A stretch of DNA of 64,000 nucleotides, taken from Lachnoclostridium sp. Marseille-P6806. Lineage in GTDB: Bacteria > Bacillota > Clostridia > Lachnospirales > Lachnospiraceae. The position numbers were made by a program, and so were the translations under genes. This document shows, piece by piece, positions 8,548 to 17,708 of this stretch. A model generated the notes under the pieces. The model did not search any database. It worked only from the letters and a program-made list of their open reading frames with translations, and was not told where the DNA came from. The DNA is taken from NCBI RefSeq assembly GCF_900625025.1, contig NZ_LR130578.1, forward strand, positions 210,416-274,415, in the 5' to 3' direction. Positions within the stretch are counted from its first letter, which is position 1. Each line of letters opens with the position of its first letter.

Positions 8548-8745
8548 TTATGCGTAGGGCATGATCTTGCGCATGCTCTTTACGTTCGTCGCGTCAACCG
8601 GCGCAGTCTGTCTGAGATTTCTCTTCCGCTTCGTGCTCTTCTTGGTCAGGATGTGGCGCTTGTTCGCCTTGAATCTCATAAGCTTTCCGCTTCCGCTGAT
8701 TTTGAAACGCTTTGCGGCGGATCTGTTTGTCTTCATGCTGGGCAT
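8548..8745 (-). CDS. rpmI: 50S ribosomal protein L35
   Basis: Small basic ribosomal protein of 65 residues. The start [20 protein letters not shown] and the following [20 protein letters not shown] are diagnostic. It lies between infC and rplT, 90 bp before rplT, with GGAGGAAACAGC upstream of the ATG. Confidence 0.98.
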   Translation of the reverse strand: MPSMKTNRSAAKRFKISGSGKLMRFKANKRHILTKKSTKRKRNLRQTAPVDATNVKSMRKIMPYA

Positions 8746-8801
8746 TGCTGTTTCCTCCTGTTTTTTACATCTGGATTCTTAATAACTGATCGATGAACCT
8801 C

Positions 8802-9338
8802 TCAGTTCTTCTTTTCAGCTAAGAACATGGTCATGGTGCGGCCCTCGACCTTCGGCATGCGGTCGACCACCGCACAGTCGGCGAGAGAATTTGCAAAATC
8901 CGTGAGAATGTGGACGCTTGCACCCATATGCGCCATCTCGCGCCCGCGGAAACGGAGCGTGATCTTGACGCGGTCACCCCGGGTCAGGAACTTGCGGGCT
9001 GCCGTGACCTTGGTCTGCAGATCGTTGTCGTCGATGTTCGGTGACAGGCGGATCTCCTTGATCTCGACGGTCTTCTGCTTTTTCCTCGCTTCCTTGTCCC
9101 TGCGGGACTGCTCGTAGCGGAACTTACCATAATCAATAATCTTGCAGACAGGCGGCTGAGCGTTGGGCGAAACCATGACGAGATCAAGCTCCGCTTCCTC
9201 CGCGGCTCTGCGCGCGTCGCCGATCGACAGAATCCCCAGCATCTCGCCGTGCGCGCCGATCACACGGACCTCTCTGCTGCGGATGTGCTCATTCACGGCA
9301 AAATCATTGCCTCTGCTGTTTCTGCTGTTGTTATTAAT
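8802..9338 (-). CDS. infC: Translation initiation factor IF-3, AUU start
   Basis: IF-3 binds the 30S subunit and enforces start-codon selection. The coding sequence gives 178 residues, the usual length, if it begins at ATT (9338-9336). A GGGGGAGG ribosome site lies 8-9 bases upstream of that codon, and no ATG or GTG is positioned correctly. The first upstream in-frame ATG would add over 50 residues translated from the leader and its terminator hairpin, which is implausible. Family features are INN-like NDFAVNEHIRSREVRVIG, PPVCKIIDYGKFRYEQ, KEIRLSPNIDDNDL and VKITLRFRGRE. An AUU start is the known autoregulatory device of infC in enterobacteria: excess IF-3 discriminates against its own start codon. 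Confidence 0.93.
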   Translation of the reverse strand: MNNNSRNSRGNDFAVNEHIRSREVRVIGAHGEMLGILSIGDARRAAEEAELDLVMVSPNAQPPVCKIIDYGKFRYEQSRRDKEARKKQKTVEIKEIRLSPNIDDNDLQTKVTAARKFLTRGDRVKITLRFRGREMAHMGASVHILTDFANSLADCAVVDRMPKVEGRTMTMFLAEKKN

Positions 9339-9399
9339 GTTGATACCCTCCCCCGGGCAGAGACCGGAACCGCCGTGCGGCCCTGCCGTCCCCCGCATA

Positions 9400-9436
9400 T
9401 AAAAGAAACCAGTGGACACACAGAGCATCCACTGGT
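9400..9436 (-). terminator. Attenuator in the infC-rpmI-rplT leader
   Basis: ACCAGTGGA and TCCACTGGT form a perfect 9-bp stem with an 11-base loop, followed on the minus strand by TTTCTTTTAT. It lies about 60 bases upstream of the infC start, inside the leader. Premature termination controlled by L20 binding is the established mechanism in Bacillus and is the likely role here (inference). Confidence 0.8.
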
Positions 9437-9581
9437 CAGAATCCATAGACACCGCGTCGGCCGTCCTGCCGAAAGAAGCGGACGCGGGCGGTATGACCGC
9501 CATATCAACACCGGAAGCTGCGCCGCCGGGTGAGAGTGGAAAACTCTGCTTTCTATGTTTGACTGCTTTACAGCCGTTGAT

Positions 9582-9610
9582 ACCTTAGCATACTGCGGGG
9601 CGCCTGTCAA
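9582..9610 (-). promoter_or_regulatory. Sigma-A type promoter of infC operon
   Basis: Reading leftward, a perfect TTGACA -35 box (9610-9605) is followed after 17 bp by TAAGGT (9587-9582), which matches the -10 consensus only partly. The position upstream of the attenuated leader supports it. Confidence 0.55.
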
Positions 9611-9698
9611 ATAATTTCTTTCCGTCCGCCGAGCTCATTCGCCGGAAGTCCGCCGGACTGACGCTGCCACGACACCCTGTCCGCCATCAGACAAAGCC

Positions 9699-12578
9699 TC
9701 AGCGCAGCGCCGTCTCATAGACGCTGCGCACCCGGTACGGCCCGGGCGGGATCGCAGCGGGCCGGGCCTCCTCCCCGTTTCCAGCGAGGATATGCCTGCT
9801 GCATGCAACCAACTCGTCCTGCGCAAAGCTCCGGCTCACATAGGCGGCCGCAAGCCCCGTCACGCCGGAACGGGAGCCCTCCTCCGCCGGCTCCCCGTCC
9901 TCATCCACAATACGGAGCACGACGGTTCCGGCCTCCATATCAAAGAAGTTGTCGTCCAGACGCAGATTCCCGTCCGCCGATTCGACGGCGACCGCCTTGG
10001 CATACGCCCCGGCAGTGATTTCCACCCGGTTTCCGTCGCAGCGAAGCCGGAGCTCCGGGTCCGCAAAGTGGTAGTGCTTCGGCGCACAGAAAAGGGTGTT
10101 GCCGCCGGAGATCCTCTCTCCCGCCGCATCCAGAAGCGCATAGCTGAGGTGGACGTCCAGCGGGCTGAACGGTCCTGCTGCAGAGGAGCTCCGCACCGCA
10201 GCGGAAGAAACGCTCCGGCCCTCCGGGCTCTCCGCCGCGGCCTCCTCGGAGATCAGCGCATTCAGGTCGAGCGACGGCAGCCATGTGCCTCCGAACGGCT
10301 CGGCATAGACCGCAAAGCTCCCCTCCGCAACCACCGTGCTGTCGGGCAGACGGAGAGCCCATTGCACCGTTCCCTCAAAGGGCTCCGCCGTCTCATTGGC
10401 GACATGGAGCAGCGCCGAGAAATCGACGGGCTTCCTCTGCGCGTTCGGAAACGGTTGCTGATCGATTTCCCCGTGCTCCTCGCAGGAGAGCAGCACCGGC
10501 GCGAACATCCGCTTCTCCGCATACTGCAGCGCTTTCCACCGGCCGAAATAATCCATGCCCGCCCAGCTTGCCACCGGCCAGATATCATTGAGCTGCCACA
10601 CGACCGTTCCCATGCAGCTTCCGCGGAAGCGGCGGAAGTGCTCCACCCCGTAGCGGATCGCATCCGCCTGCAGAAGCTGCGAGCAGTACAGCAGGTCGTC
10701 AAAGCTCTTCGGGTAGAGATAGGTCTGCGACAGATAATTCATAATTTTGCCGTTCGCGGCCGAATTTCTCTGGTGCATTTCCATGACGCGGGAGTACACG
10801 TTGCGGTCCTCCGGGCACGTGAAGCTCTTGACCGTCGCAAGACAGGGAAAGGACTGAAAGCCGAATTCCGACAGAAAGCGGTAATGGTGACCGCGGTATG
10901 CCGTAAACGGCTCCCCGCCGTGCCAGACGCCCCAGTAATGGGCGTCCCCGACATTTTCGGCCCACGGATTCCGCTGATCCCCGCCCGAGGACGGAGAGCT
11001 CGGCCAGTAAAGACGCTCCGGATCCTCCTCCTTCACCAGCTTCGGGAGGATGTATTCAAACATCTTGATGTAATCGAGGCGCTGCTTCGGCGACGGCCCC
11101 CATGCGCCCTCGAGGGTCTGCGTCTCCATCTCGTTGTTGCCGCACCAGAACGCGATGCAGGCATGATGACGGAGCCTGCGGATGTTGTCGCGGATCTCCT
11201 GCGAAAAATTCTCCTCGAACGCATCCTCCAGCTCGTAGGCGGCGCAGCTGAACAGAAAATCCTGCCAGACAAGCAGCCCGTACTCATCGCACAGCTCGTA
11301 GAAATCGTTGTCGGGGAAATAGCCGCCTCCCCAGACGCGGATCGTATTCATATGGCACTGCGCCGCGGATTTCAGGAGGCTCGCCGTCCGCTCCCGCGAC
11401 TGCCGAGCGAGCAGAGAATCCTCCGGGATATAATCCGCACCCATGGAAAAAATCTGCAGCCCGTTGACCTCAAGCGCAAAATTTTCCCCCGGCTCCGTAT
11501 CCTCCGCCTGCCCCTGCATGTGCGAATCCCGGGTCTCCGCCGGGAGCGGATCGCGGTTCACCGTGCAGGTGCGAAGACCGATGCGGAGCGTCTTCACATC
11601 CAGAAGTTCCCCGCCCAGCAGAAGCGAAACCTCTGCCGTGTAGAGAGGCTGCGGACCGTAGCCGTTCGGCCACCAGAGCTCCGGGTGATCGATCTCAAGC
11701 TCTCCGTCGTCGCTCCCCCAGCTCCGGCTCCCGTCCGGCGAAACGATGCGGAGGCTCGTGCAGAGCTTTTCTTCCTCCTCCGCAGACGGGGCACCCGCCC
11801 ACGTGACCTCCGTATCCAGACTGATGAGAACGCTGTCCGTGAGATTCCCGCGCACGCTCCGGCCGGAGATGAGATGCCGCTGCGAGAGGCGCACATCGGT
11901 GAGGCGGGCCCGCTTCACCGAGAGCAGACGAACCGGGCGGAAAAGCCCCGCATCGGGCAGACGCGGCCCCCAGTCCCAGCCGAACATGCAGGCCGTCTTG
12001 CGGATATGGGGAAAGCCGATCATGGCGTCCGGCGTTCCGCCGGCGTGCACCCGCTCGTCCTCCCGCGCAATATATTCCGTGGGAGAATGGAGAACGACCC
12101 TGAGCTCCGCCGGCATCGGGAGCGTCCGCAGGAGCTCCGTAACGTCAAATTCCCATGTGCGGTGCATATTGTCCGTACTGCCGAGATGCCGGCCCCCGAG
12201 GTACACATCCGCCAGCGTATCGATCCCGTCGAAGCAAAGGATCCACTGATCCGCGTCCCGCTCCTCCGCCTCGGGCGAGAGCTCCGTCACGAATGTGTAA
12301 TCCCTGTCCATACACCCTGTGAGCGCAAGCTCGTTATCCCGCCAGAACGGATCGCCGATGAGGCCGTTTGCAAGGAGCGTGCCGTACACCGTCCCCGGCA
12401 CAGAGGCCGGCATCCCGCCGCGCGCCTGCACAATGCCGTACACTTCGCCGCACTCCTCCGCGAAGCCGGTCCTACCAGCCCCGAAGTCCTCCCGGGAAGC
12501 CGCATCGCAGAGCACTGCCGCTTCTATATCTTTAGCCGGAAGCATCCTCCAGCCCTGTCCGATCACCCGTGAAATCAT
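9699..12578 (-). CDS. GH2-family beta-mannosidase
   Basis: Exo-acting beta-mannosidase, 959 residues, cleaving terminal beta-1,4-mannose from manno-oligosaccharides. No signal peptide is visible, so it is cytoplasmic. The order is the GH2 one: sugar-binding jelly roll (about 40-210, with FDGIDTLADVYLGG), Ig-like domain, then the TIM barrel with the acid/base in AFWCGNNEMETQ and the nucleophile in FLSEFGFQSFP. The HMNTIRVWGGGYF and FGWDWGPRLPDAG motifs are characteristic of mannosidases rather than galactosidases. The start at 12578 follows AGGAGGGGGAG. It lies 46 bp after the small membrane protein and could be cotranscribed with the LysR-HAD genes upstream. No mannan importer is adjacent. 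Confidence 0.92.
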   Translation of the reverse strand: MISRVIGQGWRMLPAKDIEAAVLCDAASREDFGAGRTGFAEECGEVYGIVQARGGMPASVPGTVYGTLLANGLIGDPFWRDNELALTGCMDRDYTFVTELSPEAEERDADQWILCFDGIDTLADVYLGGRHLGSTDNMHRTWEFDVTELLRTLPMPAELRVVLHSPTEYIAREDERVHAGGTPDAMIGFPHIRKTACMFGWDWGPRLPDAGLFRPVRLLSVKRARLTDVRLSQRHLISGRSVRGNLTDSVLISLDTEVTWAGAPSAEEEEKLCTSLRIVSPDGSRSWGSDDGELEIDHPELWWPNGYGPQPLYTAEVSLLLGGELLDVKTLRIGLRTCTVNRDPLPAETRDSHMQGQAEDTEPGENFALEVNGLQIFSMGADYIPEDSLLARQSRERTASLLKSAAQCHMNTIRVWGGGYFPDNDFYELCDEYGLLVWQDFLFSCAAYELEDAFEENFSQEIRDNIRRLRHHACIAFWCGNNEMETQTLEGAWGPSPKQRLDYIKMFEYILPKLVKEEDPERLYWPSSPSSGGDQRNPWAENVGDAHYWGVWHGGEPFTAYRGHHYRFLSEFGFQSFPCLATVKSFTCPEDRNVYSRVMEMHQRNSAANGKIMNYLSQTYLYPKSFDDLLYCSQLLQADAIRYGVEHFRRFRGSCMGTVVWQLNDIWPVASWAGMDYFGRWKALQYAEKRMFAPVLLSCEEHGEIDQQPFPNAQRKPVDFSALLHVANETAEPFEGTVQWALRLPDSTVVAEGSFAVYAEPFGGTWLPSLDLNALISEEAAAESPEGRSVSSAAVRSSSAAGPFSPLDVHLSYALLDAAGERISGGNTLFCAPKHYHFADPELRLRCDGNRVEITAGAYAKAVAVESADGNLRLDDNFFDMEAGTVVLRIVDEDGEPAEEGSRSGVTGLAAAYVSRSFAQDELVACSRHILAGNGEEARPAAIPPGPYRVRSVYETALR

Positions 12579-12624
12579 ACTCCCCCTCCTTACCGGAGCC
12601 GGCCGCCCTTGGCAGGTCTCCCGG

Positions 12625-12951
12625 TCACTTCCGGTTCTCCGGCCCGTCCTCCGCGGCCGTTTTTCCCTGCAGCTCCTCTTCCATCCTCTTTCTCGATTCC
12701 GGATCGGAATTCAAAAGATCGAGACTCGCGATCGTCCGCCGGCCCGCAAAGATGCCGTACAGCCAGATCACAAGCCAGCACACGGCCGGCAGGAACACCG
12801 TGAGGGCAAGGCTTGCCCGGAACAGCGCCGCCGCGCCGGGTCTTGCCGTCAACGCCGCAAGGAGCGTTATGACGTACATCGCCCCGAGGCCTGCAATGCA
12901 GAGCCACGCGGCCGTCCGCTTCAACGTCCACGGATATTTTTTTCTGCTCAT
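12625..12951 (-). CDS. Small two-helix membrane protein, unknown function
   Basis: A 108-residue protein I cannot assign. It has a basic N-terminus (MSRKKYPWTLKR), a hydrophobic segment at about 13-34 (AWLCIAGLGAMYVITLLAAL), a second at about 47-68, and a charged cytoplasmic tail (SRKRMEEELQGK). AGGAGGACAGAGCAGT precedes the ATG. It lies between the HAD phosphatase and the beta-mannosidase with short gaps, so it belongs to the same transcript. Coding is supported by length, ribosome site and the clean membrane topology. Confidence 0.75.
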   Translation of the reverse strand: MSRKKYPWTLKRTAAWLCIAGLGAMYVITLLAALTARPGAAALFRASLALTVFLPAVCWLVIWLYGIFAGRRTIASLDLLNSDPESRKRMEEELQGKTAAEDGPENRK

Positions 12952-12993
12952 ACTGCTCTGTCCTCCTGTCTGACGCCGCGCGGCAGACGCAGC

Positions 12994-13608
12994 TCAGCGC
13001 CCCAGCAGCGCGTCCAGCTCGCTCTCCGCCTGCTCCTGACTCCGGTAGTGTATCGTGCGGATGCCGAAGCGCTCCGCTCCGGTAAGGTTCTTCTGCGTAT
13101 CGTCGATGAACACCGCCCGCGCCGGATCGATCGCATAGCGCCCGAGCAGCAGCTCGTAGATCAGCGGCTCCGGCTTGATCACATGCTCGCGAAACGACAG
13201 GATGCCGCCGTCCGTCTCGTCCAGAAACTGCATGGCGTCCTCCCGGCAGTCCTCATAGGCGGTGTGCGAAAAATTGGACAGCACCAGCGCGCGGCAGCCG
13301 CGCGCCTTTACCGAGCGGATCCACGGAATCGCCGTCTCTCTCTTCGTGACAATGCCCGCCATATGCGTCAGCGAGGCGTCGATCTCCTCCGCCAGCTCCG
13401 GCGCATTTTTCTTAAAACAGCCGCGGATCTCCTCGTCGGAGAGGAGCCCCCGGTCATACTCGTCCCACCAGCTTGAACGCATCGTCACCGCGGCAAGACG
13501 CGCCGCCGTCTCCGGAGCATAGCCCCTTCTCCGGTAGTATTCCTCCTGATGATAGTCAACCAGAACGCCGCCGATATCAAAAATCACTGTATTTATTTTT
13601 TTCGTCAT
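12994..13608 (-). CDS. HAD-superfamily hydrolase (subclass IA)
   Basis: Cytoplasmic phosphatase-like enzyme, 204 residues. The first HAD motif is FDIGGVLVD, with glycine in place of the second aspartate, as in the YihX-like alpha-D-glucose-1-phosphate phosphatase group. Motif II is VLSNFS, the lysine lies in EHVIKPEP, and motif IV is AVFIDDTQKN. The substrate is probably a sugar phosphate. Its ATG overlaps the TGA of the LysR gene by four bases, so the two are translationally coupled. Confidence 0.88.
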   Translation of the reverse strand: MTKKINTVIFDIGGVLVDYHQEEYYRRRGYAPETAARLAAVTMRSSWWDEYDRGLLSDEEIRGCFKKNAPELAEEIDASLTHMAGIVTKRETAIPWIRSVKARGCRALVLSNFSHTAYEDCREDAMQFLDETDGGILSFREHVIKPEPLIYELLLGRYAIDPARAVFIDDTQKNLTGAERFGIRTIHYRSQEQAESELDALLGR

Positions 13609-14519
13609 AATACTCTTTCCGCCGTATTGTCCAGATCCGCCCGGATCAGCGAAAGAAGCGCCGTCGCCGCCGCGGGCAGGACGCTCTTTCTGCTCAGAAT
13701 CACATAAAAGCTGCGCTTCGGAATATATTTGTTGAAGCGCAGCTCAAAAAGCTGTCCGCTCTCCAGATAATCCAATGCAAAATCGCGCACGACACAGCCG
13801 ATCCCCAGATTCCGGAGAGCAAACTGAACAATCATGTCGCTGGTCGCAAGCTGAAATTCCGGATGAATCTCCGCACCGTTTTTTGACATAAAGGCGTCAA
13901 TATATGCCCGGCTCGAGGTCCTCTGCTCCAGACAGATCAGAGGGAGCCCCTCCAGATCGTGAAGATCCATCATCCGGTTCCGATACTGGATGAAGCGCCG
14001 CGCCGCCACGAAGCAGTCCTGTATCTCCCGCACCGGGATCGCCGAAATATGCGGCAGAGACGGAAGAGGTCCGGAAACGACGCCGAAATCGATGCTCTCG
14101 TTTTCGAGCATAGCAATGGTCTCCGGCGTCGGGGCGTTGTTGACGATCACCTTTACGCCGGGATGGCGCTCATGAAAGCGCTCAAGATACGGAAGCAGAT
14201 AGAAGCGCAGCGTCATATCGCTGGCCCCGATGTGCAGCTCGCCGATGTCCAGATTCTGCATCTGCCGCAGCTTCTTCTCCCCCGTCTCGATGAGATCGCA
14301 GCCGCGGCGGACATATGACCAGAGCAGCTCCCCCTCCCGGGTGAGACTGACGCCGCGGGACGACCGGACAAACAGCTGTGTCTCCAGCGCCCCCTCAAGC
14401 TGCTTCAGGGACTGGCTTACCGCCGGCTGGGAGACGGAAAGCTGCTCGGCAGCCAGCGTCAGAGAGCCGCACTGCGCCACATGATTGAATACCCGATACC
14501 ATTCGAGATTCGCCGTCAT
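13605..14519 (-). CDS. LysR-family transcriptional regulator
   Basis: A 304-residue regulator with an N-terminal winged helix (FNHVAQCGSLTLAAEQLSVS, then QPAVSQSLKQLE) and a two-lobe effector domain. A GTG two codons upstream is too close to AGGAGG; the ATG at 14519 has 8-base spacing and was chosen. Unlike many LysR genes it is not divergent from its likely target. It overlaps the HAD gene and runs in the same direction as the downstream membrane protein and mannosidase. Effector unknown. Confidence 0.92.
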   Translation of the reverse strand: MTANLEWYRVFNHVAQCGSLTLAAEQLSVSQPAVSQSLKQLEGALETQLFVRSSRGVSLTREGELLWSYVRRGCDLIETGEKKLRQMQNLDIGELHIGASDMTLRFYLLPYLERFHERHPGVKVIVNNAPTPETIAMLENESIDFGVVSGPLPSLPHISAIPVREIQDCFVAARRFIQYRNRMMDLHDLEGLPLICLEQRTSSRAYIDAFMSKNGAEIHPEFQLATSDMIVQFALRNLGIGCVVRDFALDYLESGQLFELRFNKYIPKRSFYVILSRKSVLPAAATALLSLIRADLDNTAERVL

Positions 14520-14591
14520 GCGCACAGCCTCCTTTTCTGCTTTTCCCCTGTACGGAGCCCCTTTCGGGTTTCGCGGCAGGGCGCCGCCCGT

Positions 14592-15887
14592 CTACCTTTT
14601 CAGCGGGCTCTCGCGGTAAATGATATCCTCACGGGCCGGACCGTTGGAGACCATCGTGATCGGGAAGCCGAGCCGCCCCTCGATAAAGTTCACATAGTCC
14701 TGCGCCTCCTGCGGCAGCTCCTCAAAGCGGCGGATCCCGCGAATATCGCACTTCCATCCCTTGAACACCCGGTACACCGGCTTCGCCTCCGCGAGCTTTG
14801 CCGTGGTCGGAAACTCCGTCGTCTCCTTTCCGTCCAGCTCATACGCGACGCAGACCGGAATCTCGTCGAGATAGCCAAGGTCGTCGAGCACGGTAAAGGC
14901 CACGTCGGTCGCTCCCTGCACGCGGCAGCCGTAGCGCGAGGCCACGCAGTCATACCAGCCCACGCGCCGGGGTCTTCCCGTCGTCGCGCCGTACTCGCCG
15001 CCGTCGCCGCCGTGATTGCGCAGAAGAACCGCCTCGTCGCCGAAGATCTCCGAGACAAACTCACCCGCTCCGACCGCGGAGCTGTACGCCTTGGTCACGA
15101 CCACGATCTGCCGCAGCTCATAGGGCGCAATGCCGCAGCTCACCGCGCCGAAGGCGGCGAGAGGCGAGGAGGAGGTGACCATCGGATAGATGCCGTGGTC
15201 CGGATCCTTCATGGTTCCAAGCTGTCCCTCGAGAAGAATCTCCTTTCCCTCCCGGATCGCCTGCGCAAGGTACGAGGAAACATCCCCGATAAAGGGGCGC
15301 ACCCTCTCCCTCTGCTCCCGGATCCACGCAAGAAGCCCCTCCCGGTCGATGGGGTCCGTATGATACAGATTGACCAGCAGGCAGTCCTTGATGTCCGCCA
15401 CGCGGTTAATTTTCTCCATCAACACATCGTCGTCCTGATAGAACTCATTGATCTGCCAGCCGATCTTCGCGAACTTGTCGGAATAGAACGGCGCGATGCC
15501 GGACTTTGTGGAGCCGAAGCTCTTGCCCGCAAGACGGGCCTCCTCAAGAGAATCGAGCAGCACATGGTACGGCATCATAACCTGCGCGCGGTCGGAAATC
15601 ATGAGCTGCGGCATCGGAACACCCCTCCCCGTGATCTCTTCGATCTCGCGCATGAATTTCTCGATATCAAAGGCGACCCCCGCCCCCATGATATTCATGA
15701 TATTCTGATGAAACGCGCCGGACGGAACCGTGTGGAGCGCAAACTTGCCGTACTCGTTCACAATCGTGTGGCCCGCGTTCGCACCGCCCTGAAAACGGAC
15801 GACCACATCCGCGCTGTCCGCGAGCGTGTCCGTGATCTTGCCCTTGCCCTCGTCGCCCCAGTTTGCACCTACAACTGCCTTTACCAT
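14592..15887 (-). CDS. purA: Adenylosuccinate synthetase
   Basis: Converts IMP, aspartate and GTP to adenylosuccinate, the first committed step to AMP. The 431-residue protein begins MVKAVVGANWGDEGKGKITD, the diagnostic GTP-binding loop, and contains GGANAGHTIV, GSTKSGIAPFYSDK, ILLEGQLGTMKD and TGRPRRVGWYD. The ATG at 15887 is the one directly before the beta strand of the loop; a weak AGG lies upstream. purB lies 223 bp upstream on the same strand, giving both AMP-branch enzymes together. Confidence 0.98.
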   Translation of the reverse strand: MVKAVVGANWGDEGKGKITDTLADSADVVVRFQGGANAGHTIVNEYGKFALHTVPSGAFHQNIMNIMGAGVAFDIEKFMREIEEITGRGVPMPQLMISDRAQVMMPYHVLLDSLEEARLAGKSFGSTKSGIAPFYSDKFAKIGWQINEFYQDDDVLMEKINRVADIKDCLLVNLYHTDPIDREGLLAWIREQRERVRPFIGDVSSYLAQAIREGKEILLEGQLGTMKDPDHGIYPMVTSSSPLAAFGAVSCGIAPYELRQIVVVTKAYSSAVGAGEFVSEIFGDEAVLLRNHGGDGGEYGATTGRPRRVGWYDCVASRYGCRVQGATDVAFTVLDDLGYLDEIPVCVAYELDGKETTEFPTTAKLAEAKPVYRVFKGWKCDIRGIRRFEELPQEAQDYVNFIEGRLGFPITMVSNGPAREDIIYRESPLKR

Positions 15888-16061
15888 ATCCCTCGGCCTC
15901 CCTTGGATTCTGCAACGGTCGTCATGCAACGTCTACCAGTATATATTCCCTCCTGATATAAATAAAATCGATATTTTTAATATTTATCCTAATTAACACT
16001 TATGCCATGTCGTCCGGTCGCCGCTCCGCTGATCATTGTTCATCGGCCGGCCACCATCCGG

Positions 16062-16095
16062 CCGCCCATTGGCCGTCACCTGCCGATTGCCTGTC
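16062..16095. repeat. Degenerate 16-bp tandem repeat between purB and purA
   Basis: CTGCCGATTGCCTGTC (16080-16095) and CCGCCCATTGGCCGTC (16062-16077) match at 12 of 16 positions. The purB-purA gap is 223 bp: GC-rich next to purB and strongly AT-rich near 15950-16000, where a purA promoter could lie. Confidence 0.4.
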
Positions 16096-16110
16096 GGCTG
16101 TGTCGGACCG

Positions 16111-17547
16111 TCAGACGTTGATCTGCGCCGTCGCCCCCAGCGCGTCCCGATTCGCCTCCAGCACAGGCCGGACCACCGTCTCCAGATACCTTTCGACCTG
16201 ATGCGGCGCGCAGCCCACATAGAGCTGCGGGTCCATTCTCGCCTCCATCTCTTCCAGCGTCACATGGAACATGGGATTAGCGGCAATCAGCTCCAGCAGA
16301 TTGTTGTCGAGTCCCTCTTCCTTGACTCTCCGGCCGGCCTCCATGGACATCCGCCGGATCTCCTCGTGGAGCTCCTGCCGGTTTCCGCCGTACTGACCGA
16401 CCTCGTCCATCATGATGTTCTCCGTCGCCATAAACGGCAGCTCCGCCCGCAGATGACGCTCGATCAGCTTCGGGTAGACCCGGAGGCCGTCCGCCACGTT
16501 GAGGCACAGATCCAGAACGCCGTCGACCGCAAGGAACCCCTCCGGAATGGACAGGCGCTTGTTCGCGGAGTCGTCCAGCGTTCTCTCAAACCACTGTGTC
16601 CCGGAGGTGAACGCCGGATTCAGCGCATCCGCCATCACATAGCGGGCAAGCGAGCAGATTCTCTCGCTGCGCATCGGGTTTCTCTTATAGGCCATGGCCG
16701 AGGAGCCGATCTGATTCTTCTCAAAGGGCTCCTCCACCTCCTTGAGATGCTGAAGCAGCCGGATATCCGTCGCCATCTTCATCGCGGAGGCCGCGATCCC
16801 GGCGAGAACGTTTGCCACCTGTGTATCCACCTTGCGGGAATAGGTCTGCCCGGACACCGGGACACAGGCGTCAAAGCCCATTTTTTCCGCAATGATCGGA
16901 TCGAGCGCGTCCACCTTGCCGAGATCGCCGTGAAACAGCTCGAGGAACGAGGCCTGCGTTCCGGTGGTCCCCTTGCTGCCGAGGAGCTTCAGATTGCCGA
17001 TCACATGATCCGTCTCCTCGAGGTCGAGCATGAACTCGTTGATCCAGAGAGCCGCCCGCTTGCCGACCGTCGTCGGCTGCGCCGGCTGGAAATGCGTGAA
17101 CGCGAGGGTCGGCTGATTCCGGTAGCGCTCCGCAAAATCCGCGAGCTCCGCAATCACGCTGATGAGCTTGCGGCGGACCAGCTGCAGCGCCTCCCGCATG
17201 ACGATGATATCCGTGTTGTCGCCGACAAAGCAGCTCGTCGCGCCCAGATGAATGATCCCCGCCGCGTTCGGGCACTGCTGCCCGTAGGCGTAGACATGAC
17301 TCATCACGTCATGCCGGACCTTTCTCTCCCGCTCGCGCGCCACGTCGTAATTGATGTCCTCTGCGTGACGGCGCAGCTCCTCGATCTGCTCGTTCGTAAT
17401 ATCGAGTCCCAGCTCTTTTTCCGCCTCCGCAAGCGCGATCCACAACTTTCTCCATGTCGTGAACTTCATATCCTGCGAGAAAATATACTGCATTTCGCGA
17501 CTTGCGTAGCGCTCGGAAAGCGGGCTGCTGTAACGGTCTGTCGGCAT
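16111..17547 (-). CDS. purB: Adenylosuccinate lyase
   Basis: Cleaves adenylosuccinate to AMP and fumarate, and SAICAR to AICAR. The 478-residue sequence has the fumarase/aspartase-superfamily signature GSSAMAYKRNPMRSE, plus HLGATSCFVGDNTD and TLAFTHFQPAQPTTVGKR. I start at the ATG at 17547 (MPTDRYSSPLSERYAS), with GGAGG about 8 bases upstream. It precedes purA on the same strand. Confidence 0.97.
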   Translation of the reverse strand: MPTDRYSSPLSERYASREMQYIFSQDMKFTTWRKLWIALAEAEKELGLDITNEQIEELRRHAEDINYDVARERERKVRHDVMSHVYAYGQQCPNAAGIIHLGATSCFVGDNTDIIVMREALQLVRRKLISVIAELADFAERYRNQPTLAFTHFQPAQPTTVGKRAALWINEFMLDLEETDHVIGNLKLLGSKGTTGTQASFLELFHGDLGKVDALDPIIAEKMGFDACVPVSGQTYSRKVDTQVANVLAGIAASAMKMATDIRLLQHLKEVEEPFEKNQIGSSAMAYKRNPMRSERICSLARYVMADALNPAFTSGTQWFERTLDDSANKRLSIPEGFLAVDGVLDLCLNVADGLRVYPKLIERHLRAELPFMATENIMMDEVGQYGGNRQELHEEIRRMSMEAGRRVKEEGLDNNLLELIAANPMFHVTLEEMEARMDPQLYVGCAPHQVERYLETVVRPVLEANRDALGATAQINV

Positions 17548-17627
17548 GTACTTACCTCCATGGAATATCATACGAGGCCGCTCCCCCGCCGCGGGCGGAG
17601 AACGTCGGCAAAAACAGAATCGTCTTT

Positions 17628-17638
17628 ATCATAGCACG
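17628..17638 (-). promoter_or_regulatory. Possible extended -10 promoter of purB
   Basis: TGCTATGAT read leftward (TATGAT at 17633-17628 with TG one base upstream) is a good extended -10 element. The -35 region is poor. It lies about 80 bp upstream of the purB start. Confidence 0.4.
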
Positions 17639-17708
17639 TTTTCCCTCCCGCTGCGGCGCCAAGTTTCCTCCATGCAGGGCCGCTGTGTATTTCGCCTCGC
17701 GGGGCGCA

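Larger units (their letters stand above)
9339..9698 (-). other. infC leader and promoter region
   Basis: This 360-bp non-coding stretch between infC and the GH2 stop contains the infC promoter (9582-9610), a roughly 240-nt leader and the attenuator hairpin at 9400-9436. It corresponds in position to the L20-dependent leader known from Bacillus. Other than these I see nothing in it. Confidence 0.7.

Noticed and set aside
9339..9503. ATG-initiated longer version of IF-3
   Set aside because: The extension would translate the attenuator hairpin and has no family similarity; the AUU start fits the ribosome site.
9792..12572. A 926-codon open frame antisense to the GH2 gene
   Set aside because: Arginine/proline-rich composition typical of a shadow frame; the minus-strand GH2 has complete catalytic motifs.
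15888..16110. Riboswitch or PurR-type element before purA
   Set aside because: The region has AT-rich sequence and degenerate GC-rich repeats, but I could not find a purine riboswitch core or recognised operator.
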